Source: LMUY01 sp965276785
GTDB taxonomy: Bacteria > Pseudomonadota > Alphaproteobacteria > Acetobacterales > Acetobacteraceae
Direction of reading: 5' to 3'
NCBI GenBank assembly: GCA_965276785.1
Contig: OZ255629.1
Span: 1,240,001 to 1,304,000, forward strand
DNA length: 64,000 nt
Of the stretch, positions 24,864 to 32,257 are shown piece by piece. Numbering within the stretch: the stretch's first letter is position 1; the number at the start of each line of letters is the position of its first letter. A model generated the notes under the pieces. That model saw nothing but the letters and a program-made list of their open reading frames with translations, searched no databases and was not told the DNA's origin. The translations under genes were made by a program, and so were the position numbers.

Positions 24864-26263
24864 TACGCCAACTCCCGCACATCGGCCAGCCGGCCCGCGA
24901 CGGCCGCGGCGGCTGCCATGGCGGGGGATAGCAGGTGGGTGCGGCCACCGGGTCCCTGGCGCCCCTCGAAATTGCGGTTGGACGTGCTGGCGCAGCGCTG
25001 GCCCGGCGTGAGCTTGTCCGGGTTCATGCCCAGGCACATCGAGCAACCAGCCTCCCGCCACTCGAACCCGGCGGCGGTGAACACCGTGTCCAGCCCCTCC
25101 TGCTCGGCTTGCTGCTTCACCAGGCCGCTGCCGGGCACCACAAGCGCCCGCACGCCCGGCGCCACATGGCGGCCGCGCAGCACGCAAGCGGCAGCCCGTA
25201 GGTCCTCGATGCGGCCGTTGGTGCAGGATCCGATGAACACCACGTCCACGGGCAGTTCGGCTAACTTCTGTCCTGGTTGCAGGCCCATGTAGTCGAGCAT
25301 GCGCCGGGCCTGGTCGGCCTTGGCCGGGTCCGGGAAGGACGCCGGGTCGGGGATGCTGCCGGTGATCGGCAACACCGTCTCGGGGCTGGTGCCCCAGGTC
25401 ACCATCGGCGCGATCTCGGCTGCGTCGAGCACCACCTCCCGGTCGTAGTGCGCGCCGGGGTCGGAGGGCAGGGTTCGCCAATACTCGATTGCTCGCTCCA
25501 GCGCCTCGCCCTTCGGCGCCTTTGGGCGGTGGCGGACGTATTCGAACGTGGTCTCGTCGGGCGCCACCATGCCGGCCCGGGCACCCGCCTCGATGCTCAT
25601 GTTGCAGATCGTCATCCGTCCCGCCATGTCGAGCCCGCGGATCGCGCTGCCGGCGAACTCGATCACGTGGCCGGTGCCGCCGGCGGTGCCGATCCTGGCG
25701 ATGATCGCCAGCATTACGTCCTTGGCGGTGACGCCGGGCGCCAGGGTGCCCTCGACCCGCACCAGCATGTTCTTGGCTGGCTTCTGCAACAGGGTTTGGG
25801 TCGCGAGCACGTGCTCCACTTCGGAGGTGCCGATGCCGAATGCCAGCGCCCCTAGCGCACCGTGGGTGGAGGTGTGGCTGTCGCCGCAGACGATGGTGGC
25901 GCCGGGTAAAGACAGCCCGAGTTCCGGGCCGATGATGTGGACGATGCCCTGCCGCGCATCCAGCAACGGGATGTAGGGCACGCCGAATGCCAGCACGTTC
26001 TGTTCTAGCGTCTCCACCTGCAGCCGGCTTTCCGGCTCCGCGATGCCAGCGCGACGGTCGCTGGTCGGCACGTTGTGGTCCACCACCGCGACGGTCGCGT
26101 CGGGGCGGCGGACGGGGCGGCCGGCCAGCCGCAACCCTTCGAAGGCCTGCGGGCTGGTGACTTCGTGCACCAGGTGGCGGTCGATGTAGAGGACACAGGT
26201 GCCGTCCTCCAACTGATCGACGACGTGCGCCTGCCAGACTTTGTCGAACAACGTCTTCGGCAT
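24863..26263 (-). CDS. leuC: 3-isopropylmalate dehydratase, large subunit
   Basis: The catalytic subunit, of the aconitase family, which carries a [4Fe-4S] cluster. The 466-residue product has VVDHNVPTSDR, IVCGDSHTSTHGALGALAFGIGTSEVEHVL, the cluster cysteines in VFIGSCTNGRIEDLRAA and GCSMCLGMNPD, and the C-terminal TSNRNFEGRQGPGG. The gene lies 12 bases after rplS and overlaps leuD. Placement of leuCD directly downstream of rplS is seen in several alphaproteobacteria. Confidence 0.97.
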   Translation of the reverse strand: MPKTLFDKVWQAHVVDQLEDGTCVLYIDRHLVHEVTSPQAFEGLRLAGRPVRRPDATVAVVDHNVPTSDRRAGIAEPESRLQVETLEQNVLAFGVPYIPLLDARQGIVHIIGPELGLSLPGATIVCGDSHTSTHGALGALAFGIGTSEVEHVLATQTLLQKPAKNMLVRVEGTLAPGVTAKDVMLAIIARIGTAGGTGHVIEFAGSAIRGLDMAGRMTICNMSIEAGARAGMVAPDETTFEYVRHRPKAPKGEALERAIEYWRTLPSDPGAHYDREVVLDAAEIAPMVTWGTSPETVLPITGSIPDPASFPDPAKADQARRMLDYMGLQPGQKLAELPVDVVFIGSCTNGRIEDLRAAACVLRGRHVAPGVRALVVPGSGLVKQQAEQEGLDTVFTAAGFEWREAGCSMCLGMNPDKLTPGQRCASTSNRNFEGRQGPGGRTHLLSPAMAAAAAVAGRLADVRELA

Positions 26264-26275
26264 GGTTTTGCTGTC

Positions 26276-26668
26276 CTATTCCGCCGCTGCGGTTGCCTCG
26301 GGGCGGGTGTCGCGCGCCTTTTCGGCGATGCGGGCGGATTTGCCGCGGCGGCCGCGCAGGTAATACAGCTTGGCCCGGCGCACGTCGCCCCGCCGCACCA
26401 CGTCGATGGCCGCGATGGTGGGCGCGTAGAGCGGGAACACGCGCTCGACCCCCTCGCCGTAACTGATTTTGCGGATGGTGAAGTTGCTGTTTAGCCCCTT
26501 GTTGGAGCGGGCGATGCAAACGCCCTCGAAGGCCTGCACGCGCGAGCGCTCGCCTTCCTTGATGTTCACCGAGACGCGCACCGTGTCGCCCGGCGCGAAC
26601 TTCGGCACGGCGCGGGCGGCGGTGAGCCGGGCGATCTCGCCGGCCTCGTATTGCTGGATCAGGTTCAT
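26276..26668 (-). CDS. rplS: 50S ribosomal protein L19
   Basis: A 130-residue L19, which lies at the 30S-50S interface. Typical parts: FAPGDTVRVSVNIKEGERSRVQAFEGVCIAR, FTIRKISYGEGVERVFPLYAP, and RRAKLYYLRGRRGKSARIAE. A lysine/alanine/glutamate tail follows, as in many alphaproteobacteria. I start at ATG 26668 (MNLIQQYEAGEI) with GGAAA upstream; the longer frame to 26827 reads into trmD. It follows trmD by 11 bases in the ffh-rpsP-rimM-trmD-rplS run. Confidence 0.97.
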   Translation of the reverse strand: MNLIQQYEAGEIARLTAARAVPKFAPGDTVRVSVNIKEGERSRVQAFEGVCIARSNKGLNSNFTIRKISYGEGVERVFPLYAPTIAAIDVVRRGDVRRAKLYYLRGRRGKSARIAEKARDTRPEATAAAE

Positions 26669-26679
26669 CGAGGTTTCCT

Positions 26680-27378
26680 TTACGCGGGTGCGGTGATGCA
26701 GGATGCCGGCGCCAGCAAGTCGGGGCGGCGCGCGCGGGTGATGTGTTCGGCGGCTTGCCGGCGCCAGGCGGCGATGGCGGCATGGTCGCCGCTGAGCAGC
26801 ACCGGCGGCACGGGGCGGCCCTGCCAATCGGCCGGGCGGGTGTAGTGCGGGTATTCCAGCAAGCCGCTGGTGAAGCTTTCTTCGGCGGTGCTTTCGGGGG
26901 CGCCCATGACGCCGGGCAGCAGGCGGACGCAGGCATCCAGCACCACCATCGCCGCCAACTCGCCGCCGGAGAGCACGTAGTCGCCGATGCTGACCTCTTC
27001 GGCCGCGTGGGCCTCGATCACACGCTGGTCGATGCCCTCGTAGCGGCCGCAGAGCAGGATTGCGCCGGGGCCGGCGGCGAGGCGGGCGGCGTCGGTTTGC
27101 CCGAAGCGGCGGCCGCGCGGGGTGAGATAGAGCAGGGGGCGGCCATCCTTGGCGGCAGCGATGGCGGCGTCCACCACGTCCGGCCGCAGCACCATGCCGG
27201 CGCCGCCGCCAAAGGGGGTGTCGTCCACGCTGCGGTGCCGGCCGCGGCCGCCGTCACGGATATCCTGCGCGGTGAGGCGCCAGAGCCCGCGATCCAGCGC
27301 GCGGCCGGCCAAAGCCGCGGCGAGCGGGCCGGGGAACATGGCGGGGAACAGGGTGAGGACGGTTGCGTGCCAGGTCAT
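26680..27378 (-). CDS. trmD: tRNA (guanosine-37-N1)-methyltransferase
   Basis: Methylates G37 of tRNAs that read CNN codons, which prevents frameshifts. The 232-residue SPOUT enzyme shows TLFPAMFPGPLAAAL, DDTPFGGGAGMVLRPD, ILLCGRYEGIDQRVIE and the trefoil-knot SAM loop SIGDYVLSGGELAAMV. The C-terminal LEYPHYTRPADWQGRPVPPVLLSGDHAAI is standard. GAGG is 6 bases before the ATG at 27378. It is preceded by rimM after 59 bases, a gap next to the family B repeat. Confidence 0.97.
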   Translation of the reverse strand: MTWHATVLTLFPAMFPGPLAAALAGRALDRGLWRLTAQDIRDGGRGRHRSVDDTPFGGGAGMVLRPDVVDAAIAAAKDGRPLLYLTPRGRRFGQTDAARLAAGPGAILLCGRYEGIDQRVIEAHAAEEVSIGDYVLSGGELAAMVVLDACVRLLPGVMGAPESTAEESFTSGLLEYPHYTRPADWQGRPVPPVLLSGDHAAIAAWRRQAAEHITRARRPDLLAPASCITAPA

Positions 27379-27437
27379 GGATGGACGACCTCGATCCGGC
27401 CCTCTTCGACAAGCGAGCAACGGTGTCGCATTCGGCT

Positions 27438-28127
27438 TCAGGCCTCCCCAGCATCGTCGTGCCGAGGCTCGACCTTGGCATCCACGGGGCGCGGCACCTG
27501 ACGTAAGCCCTTGGTTGGCGCGTGTTTGCGGATGCTTCGACCGACATCGCCTGCTAGCTTGGCGTGGATGGCCGGATCAAGTCCGGCCATGACGGTGTAT
27601 CTACGGTTGCTTCGCGCGGGCGGGAGAAGGTGAAGTGAGGGTGCGGCCTCCACGGGAGGCACCACAACCACTCGGTTCCCGACCACATCGACCTCCGGCA
27701 CGCAAGCGCGGTTGAACGGCACCAGGAGCGGCCCGATCTCCAAACTCGCCCCCGCACCATAATCATGCACGGCATCAACCCGGCCGAACTCTCGCCCGTC
27801 TGCATCGACAGCCAGCAATCCAATCATATCAGCGAGGTAGAACTCGTCTTCATCGGCCGGCGGCAATTGCTTGCGGTCGATATAAAGCCGAGTGTTGACC
27901 AGCTTCTCCGCCGCGGTCCGGTCGGCGAGCGGGCGGCCGGACGCGTCGCGCAACTCGGCCACGCCGTTTGCGCGCCAGACCACCGTCCAGCGGCCGCCGC
28001 GCTCGTCGGTGAGCGCGCCATAGGCGGCGAGGTCCGCGGGGTCGGCGGTGTAGCTGCGCAGGTTCACCAGTCCCCGCACGCCGTGCGGCCGGCCCACCAC
28101 GCCCAACAGGATGCGCCCGTCCGCCAC
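27438..28127 (-). CDS. rimM: Ribosome maturation factor RimM with a repeat-derived tail
   Basis: Assists maturation of the 30S head through S19. The N-terminal domain (ILLGVVGRPHGVRGLVNLRSYT) and the PRC-barrel (DEDEFYLADMIGLLAVD, ASLEIGPLLVPFNRACVPEVDV) are normal and end near residue 175. The remaining 50 or so residues are not RimM: they are the two arms of a family B intergenic repeat, reading MAGLDPAIHAK (residues 180-190) and VDAKVEPRHDDA at the end. The frame stays open through the repeat, making a 229-residue protein instead of the usual 170-185. The start is GTG at 28127, directly after the rpsP stop. Confidence 0.93.
   Translation of the reverse strand: MADGRILLGVVGRPHGVRGLVNLRSYTADPADLAAYGALTDERGGRWTVVWRANGVAELRDASGRPLADRTAAEKLVNTRLYIDRKQLPPADEDEFYLADMIGLLAVDADGREFGRVDAVHDYGAGASLEIGPLLVPFNRACVPEVDVVGNRVVVVPPVEAAPSLHLLPPARSNRRYTVMAGLDPAIHAKLAGDVGRSIRKHAPTKGLRQVPRPVDAKVEPRHDDAGEA
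27446..27596. repeat. Family B repeat inside the rimM reading frame
   Basis: Arms CGTCGTGCCGAGGCTCGACC (27446, decayed) and CGTGGATGGCCGGATCAAGT (27563, well preserved), with about 85 bases between. On the minus strand it reads TVMAGLDPAIHAK and ends PVDAKVEPRHDD. Related copies are at 1570, 57558 and 63117-63500. Confidence 0.85.
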
Positions 28128-28463
28128 TTACGCGCCCGCAGCGGCCTTGGCCCGCTCCTGCGCCTTTTTCTTGGGCGCGGATTGCACCGGCTGCTCTCGA
28201 TAGGCCGGCATCGGCGCCAGCCCGGCGCGGCCGAGGAAGCGCGCTACCCGTTCGGTCGGCAAGGCGCCTTCACCCAGCCAATGGGTGATGCGCTCGTCCT
28301 GCAGCCGCACTCGCTCGCCGTGGTCGGCGGGTAGCATGGGGTTGTAGCTGCCTAGCTTTTCGATGAAGCGGCCATCACGCGGCGAGCGGCTGTCAGCGAC
28401 CACGATGTGGTAATACGGGCGCTTCTTGGCGCCGGCGCGGGCGAGGCGGATTTTCAGGCTCAA
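28128..28463 (-). CDS. rpsP: 30S ribosomal protein S16
   Basis: A 111-residue S16. The start is canonical (MSLKIRLARAGAKKRPYYHIVVAD), with SRSPRDGRFIEKLGSYNPM and the WLGEGALPTERVARFL segment. The alanine/lysine-rich C-terminal extension is common in alphaproteobacteria. It lies 21 bases after ffh, and its stop abuts the rimM GTG, which suggests coupled translation. Confidence 0.97.
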   Translation of the reverse strand: MSLKIRLARAGAKKRPYYHIVVADSRSPRDGRFIEKLGSYNPMLPADHGERVRLQDERITHWLGEGALPTERVARFLGRAGLAPMPAYREQPVQSAPKKKAQERAKAAAGA

Positions 28464-28484
28464 AACGGCAAACTCCTCAGTGAT

Positions 28485-29882
28485 CTAATACGGGCGGCGG
28501 CCGCCGGGGCCTGCGGCCATGCCGCGCATGCTTTTCGGCATGATCGCGCCAAGGCCGTGGCGCATCAGGCCCTTCTGGCCCAGCTTGCGCATTTTCTTCA
28601 TCATTTCAGACATATCGTCGAACTGCTTCAGCAGCTTGTTCACGTCCTGCACCGTGGTGCCGGACCCGGCGGCGATGCGCTTCTTGCGGCTCGCCTTGAT
28701 GATCTCGGGGGTGCGGCGCTCTTTGGCGGTCATGGACGAGATCATCGCCGCCTGCCGCGCCAACACCGTCTTGTCGACATTGGCGTTCTCCAGCGCCTCC
28801 TTGGCCTGGCCCATGCCGGGCAGCATGCCGACGATGGAGGAGATCGAGCCCATCTTGGTGATCTGCTTGAGCTGCTTGGCGTAGTCCTCAAGGTCGAACT
28901 TGCCAGCCAGCATCTTGGCGGCAAGCTTTTCGGCCTCCTCCTCGTCGACCGTCTCGGCGGCTTTTTCCACCAGGCCCACGATGTCGCCCATGCCGAGGAT
29001 GCGGCCGGCGACGCGCTCGGGGTGGAATTCCTCCAGCGCGTCGATCTTCTCGCCGGTGCCGGTGAGCTTAATTGGGGCGCCGGTGATCGCCCGCATCGAG
29101 AGGGCAGCGCCGCCGCGGGCGTCGCCGTCCATGCGGGTCATGACGATGCCGGTGATGCCGAGCGCCTCGTTGAACGCGCGGGCGGTGTTGACCGCGTCCT
29201 GCCCGGTCATCGCGTCCACCACCAGCAGCGTCTCCGCCGGGTCGGTCTCGGCGCGGATGCTTTTGACTTCGGCCATCAGCGCTTCGTCGATGGACAGCCG
29301 CCCGGCGGTGTCGAGGATGACCACGTCGTAGACTTCGCGCCGGCCCGTTTCCATGGCGCGGCGTGCGATTTCCACCGGGGTCTGCCCGGCGACAATCGGC
29401 AGGCTTGCCACCCGGGCGCGCTGGGCCAGTTGCTGCAACTGCAACTGCGCCGCCGGGCGTTGGGTGTCGAGCGAGGCAAGCAACACGCGCCGCTTGTCGC
29501 GCTGGCTCAACCGCAACGCGATCTTGCCGGCGGTAGTGGTCTTGCCGGAGCCTTGCAACCCGACCATCAAGATCGGCACGGGAGCGGCGGCGGCGAGGTT
29601 CAGCGGCACGGCGCCAGCACCGCCCAGCGCTTCCACCATGGCGTCGTTGACCGCCTTGATCACCTGCTGGCCCGGCGCCACGCTGTCCAGCACCTCGATG
29701 GTGGTGGCTTGCTCGCGGACGCGAACAATGAAGTCCTTCACCACCGGTAAGGCGACGTCCGCCTCCAGTAGCGCCACGCGAACCTCACGCAAGGCCTCGG
29801 CAATGTCGATCTCTGACAGGCGGCCGCGTTTGCGCAGGCCGTCGAACACTCCATTCAGTTTGCTCGACAGGCTGTCGAACAT
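28485..29882 (-). CDS. ffh: Signal recognition particle protein Ffh
   Basis: The SRP GTPase that targets nascent membrane proteins to FtsY and the translocon. The 465-residue protein has an N domain (MFDSLSSKLNGVFDGL), the G domain with VGLQGSGKTTTAGKIALRL, DTAGRLSIDEALM and TRMDGDARGGAAL, and the methionine-rich M domain (MGSISSIVGMLPGMG, MMKKMRKLGQKGLMRHGLGAIMPKS) that binds the signal peptide and 4.5S RNA. I start at ATG 29882; the extra MEHAA of a longer frame is not conserved. It is the first gene of the minus-strand ribosomal run. Confidence 0.97.
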   Translation of the reverse strand: MFDSLSSKLNGVFDGLRKRGRLSEIDIAEALREVRVALLEADVALPVVKDFIVRVREQATTIEVLDSVAPGQQVIKAVNDAMVEALGGAGAVPLNLAAAAPVPILMVGLQGSGKTTTAGKIALRLSQRDKRRVLLASLDTQRPAAQLQLQQLAQRARVASLPIVAGQTPVEIARRAMETGRREVYDVVILDTAGRLSIDEALMAEVKSIRAETDPAETLLVVDAMTGQDAVNTARAFNEALGITGIVMTRMDGDARGGAALSMRAITGAPIKLTGTGEKIDALEEFHPERVAGRILGMGDIVGLVEKAAETVDEEEAEKLAAKMLAGKFDLEDYAKQLKQITKMGSISSIVGMLPGMGQAKEALENANVDKTVLARQAAMISSMTAKERRTPEIIKASRKKRIAAGSGTTVQDVNKLLKQFDDMSEMMKKMRKLGQKGLMRHGLGAIMPKSMRGMAAGPGGRRPY

Positions 29883-30152
29883 CGCGGCATGCTCCACAAC
29901 GCAAAACGCGCCGCTGCGCGATTGTCGCGGAGCGGCGGTGCCCGGGGAGGGCGAGGGTGGTCCGTATGGGCGATGGCCGAGCGCGCGTCAAGATCGCGCA
30001 AGAAGAGCCTGACGCAGCTGGGCCGGACGCTGGCTTGGCGCGTCACCAACACAGGCACGCCTCCGTCTGGACCACACCAAAAGTCGGTGCGATAACCGCG
30101 CTCGACATAATGTTGGCACAGGAACCGCTGCCGGCCCGACCGGGACCATCGC

Positions 30153-30320
30153 ATGATCATCGGCATCGATCTCGGCACCACCAAGAGCCTGGCCGCCATC
30201 TGGCGTGATGGTAATGCGGAACTCCCGCCGCCTCGTCAACCCTCCCGGCGTCGCCGGCTGCCGAGCAAGTGTCGGAATGTTTGCAGCAGGGCGACGTGCT
30301 GGCCGCAGCCGACTGGCTGA
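30153..30320 (+). pseudogene. N-terminal remnant of an Hsp70 (HscC-like) gene
   Basis: The frame opens with MIIGIDLGTTKSLAAIWRDG, the first beta-hairpin and phosphate loop of an Hsp70, closest in memory to HscC. Similarity stops after about 25 codons (GNAELPPP), and the frame ends at 30318-30320. No ATPase domain, substrate domain or lid follows. About 30 bases further the DNA is coding in another frame for the tail of what looks like a J-domain partner. The simplest reading is a deletion that removed most of an hscC-like gene and the start of the next one. Confidence 0.6.
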
Positions 30321-30955
30321 TCTCGCGGCGGGCCGCCGGCACGCTGTCGCTTGATCAGGACATGCGCCTCTCCGACCGGCTCGGCTGGGCCATGACGCAG
30401 GACCGGGCATTGCCGGCCGCCGCGGTGCGCGCAGCCGCCGAGCGGCTCGGCTGGTTGCGAGGCGCGCCATCGGGACTCCCATCGACGCCGTGGGCCAAGG
30501 CGCTGCAATCCCGGCTGGACGCTGAGCAATGGCTCGCCTCGCTGCGCCGCGACGCCGCTTCATGGACGGTCTGGCTCGGCGGCGAGGCCGCGGTCGCTGC
30601 CCGGGTCATGTTGGGGCGCGGCAAGCCGCGCATGCAGTTCCTCATGCGCAGCGATCGCGTCCTCAAGAAACGCTATGGCGAGTTCCTGTTGCATGCACCG
30701 GTGGTGAGCAGCGCTTTCGATCGGGTCCGCGTCGAGGCGGTCGGCCGCTCCCTGACGCGGCGCCTCGGCCGAAACGCGACCGCATTGATAACGCTCATTG
30801 CGGTGTTCGTGACCGCCTGGAGCGCTGGGATTGCGGCCTCGGTCATTGATCCCGCAATCCAGGATCAGGTGAGCGGATGGACGTTGATCTTCATGGTGGC
30901 GTACTGGTGCCGCAGGATATGGGGTTGGAGCATCTTTCGTCGTAGGAGGCGCTGA
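30269..30955 (+). CDS. Probable C-terminal part of a membrane-anchored J-protein-like partner
   Basis: A 228-residue frame starting GTG. It begins in the middle of a helical region (QQGDVLAAADWLISRRAAGTLS), continues with WAKALQSRLDAEQWLASLRRDAASW, and ends in two hydrophobic segments (ALITLIAVFVTAWSAGIAASVI and a second one near residue 205) before a basic tail. No J domain with HPD is present. Such helical tails with membrane ends occur in J-domain proteins encoded next to hscC, and the Hsp70 fragment just upstream supports that origin. It may still be translated but lacks any recognisable catalytic or J part. Identity is inference. Confidence 0.4.
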   Translation: MSECLQQGDVLAAADWLISRRAAGTLSLDQDMRLSDRLGWAMTQDRALPAAAVRAAAERLGWLRGAPSGLPSTPWAKALQSRLDAEQWLASLRRDAASWTVWLGGEAAVAARVMLGRGKPRMQFLMRSDRVLKKRYGEFLLHAPVVSSAFDRVRVEAVGRSLTRRLGRNATALITLIAVFVTAWSAGIAASVIDPAIQDQVSGWTLIFMVAYWCRRIWGWSIFRRRRR

Positions 30956-30981
30956 TAGCCGGGAACGCGGGGGTAGGCCTG

Positions 30982-31206
30982 ATGTGCGCAGGAACGGAGA
31001 AGCTGGAGTTGCCGGAGATGATCCCGCCATGGCGGATGTTTCCGCAAATCCCGCTCGGCTCGATCGGCTGGCGAATGGGTGCGGGTGAAGAATACTGGGT
31101 CGCTTTCGCCGAGTGGTTCGCCCGACAGGATCCGCAGGCAAGAAACCGCTACGCGACCCGTAACCCGGAGCCGGTCGGCTGGAGCGGCTTCTACTGCCGC
31201 CGGTAA
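30982..31206 (+). CDS. Small conserved-looking protein beside the Hsp70 remnant
   Basis: A 74-residue protein with a strong pattern of conserved-type residues: LPEMIPPWRMFPQIPLGSIGWRMGAGEEYWVAF, then AEWFARQDPQARNRYATRNPEPVGWSGFY. The GSIGWRMGxGE and PEPxGWxGFY patterns recall small uncharacterised proteins that I associate with YbeU/HscC-type chaperone loci, though I cannot confirm this here. It has no signal peptide or membrane segment. It lies 26 bases after the J-like tail on the same strand, and appears intact while its neighbours are damaged. Confidence 0.6.
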   Translation: MCAGTEKLELPEMIPPWRMFPQIPLGSIGWRMGAGEEYWVAFAEWFARQDPQARNRYATRNPEPVGWSGFYCRR

Positions 31207-31336
31207 ATGCTCGCGAACGTGACGTCGCCGCCGCCGTCTGCGTCATCGTCGAGGGCAAGGTAGGGCGCACCAACAGATTGCGCGGGATGCGGCGGCGCGG
31301 TATCGCCCCGTCTGGTTCCTGCCAAGTGAGTCTGCG

Positions 31337-31585
31337 ATGCGCCGAGTGCTTCTGCTTCTGTTTGCGGCCAGCCTGCTGGGGGCGTCGCCGCCGGGCCGCG
31401 CCCAGGTTACGGCGGACCAGCTCAACAAGTTGTCGCTTGAAGCTCTGACCGCGCCGCCGCCCCGGGCTGCAGCAGCAAGGCGCAGTCTTCGCCGGGCGCG
31501 CTACCGGGCCGCGTCTCACCACGTGGGGTTGCACCGCGCCGGCCATGCCAGCGCTCGGCATCATCGGCAACTCGCTCATCGCTAG
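31337..31585 (+). pseudogene. Probable broken gene for an exported protein
   Basis: The frame begins with a good Sec signal peptide (MRRVLLLLFAASLLGASPPGRAQ) and an ordinary mature start (VTADQLNKLSLEALTAPPP), but from about residue 43 it turns into a run of Ala, Arg and His (RAAAARRSLRRARYRAASHH) that looks like out-of-frame GC-rich DNA. A frameshift near 31460 would explain this. I cannot name the intact family, and a short genuine protein cannot be excluded. Confidence 0.35.
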
Positions 31586-31629
31586 CTGTCCCGTAGCACG
31601 TGTGGGGATGCGGCGCTGGACCGGCGGCA

Positions 31630-31647
31630 CCCGCATCAAGATGCGGG
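31630..31647. repeat. CCCGCATC palindrome (family C), copy 3
   Basis: CCCGCATC-AA-GATGCGGG followed by CTCCGAG, 35 bases upstream of the PAP2 gene. Same family as 23491, 24131 and 50008. Confidence 0.8.
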
Positions 31648-31681
31648 CTCCGAGTATTTCAGGTTTGGGACACGAGCGGCA

Positions 31682-32257
31682 GTGGAGTATCTAACCGACT
31701 TCGCCGACGAAGCCGTGATGCTGCCGGTGTTTGCGATGGTCGCGATCGGGCTGGCGATTTCGGGCTGGTATCGCGGGCTGCTCGCCTGGCTGGTTGCGGT
31801 TGGCGGCGCCCTGGGCACAATCGGGCTGCTGAAATACATCTTCTTCGCGTGCAGCAGCATCCTTGGCGCGACTGGGATCCATAGCCCGAGCGGGCATACC
31901 GGCGCTACGGCGGCGATCTATGGCGGCGGCTTGCTGCTGATGTTGCGCGGACGGGTGCAGACGGGCTGGCTGGTCGCAATCCCCGTGCTCTTGGCCGTTG
32001 TGATCGGGTTCAGCCGGGTCGAGGTCGGGGCGCACGTGCCACTGGAGACGGTGGTCGGCGGCGCCGTCGGGCTGACGGGGGCGGTACTCCTGGTGCTGCT
32101 CGCTGGGCCACGGCCGGCGCTGCGGAGTTGGCCGATCGCAGCCGCTGCCCTCCTCACCATCGTGGTCTGCCACGGTTTACGATTCAATGCCGAGAGCATC
32201 GTGCACCATTTCGCGCTGTTTACCTGGCTACCACTCCCGGCTGTTTGCCGCGTGTGA
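31682..32257 (+). CDS. PAP2-family phosphatase
   Basis: A 191-residue inner-membrane protein of the phosphatidic-acid-phosphatase type 2 superfamily, with six or so hydrophobic segments. Two catalytic motifs are clear: GIHSPSGHTGATAA (the PSGH motif) near residue 65, and SRVEVGAHVPLETVVGG (SRxxxxxHxxxE/D) near residue 113. The first motif (KxxxxxxRP) is not well kept. Substrates in this family are lipid phosphates or undecaprenyl pyrophosphate. The start is GTG at 31682. Its end overlaps by 38 bases the end of the converging HpnL-like gene, which is unusual and may involve mutual interference of transcription. Confidence 0.85.
   Translation: MEYLTDFADEAVMLPVFAMVAIGLAISGWYRGLLAWLVAVGGALGTIGLLKYIFFACSSILGATGIHSPSGHTGATAAIYGGGLLLMLRGRVQTGWLVAIPVLLAVVIGFSRVEVGAHVPLETVVGGAVGLTGAVLLVLLAGPRPALRSWPIAAAALLTIVVCHGLRFNAESIVHHFALFTWLPLPAVCRV

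Noticed and set aside
24252..26936. An 894-codon minus-strand open frame spanning leuD to trmD
   Set aside because: It is the alternate frame of leuC, rplS and trmD in high-GC DNA, followed by the true leuD frame. Only the leuD part has family similarity.
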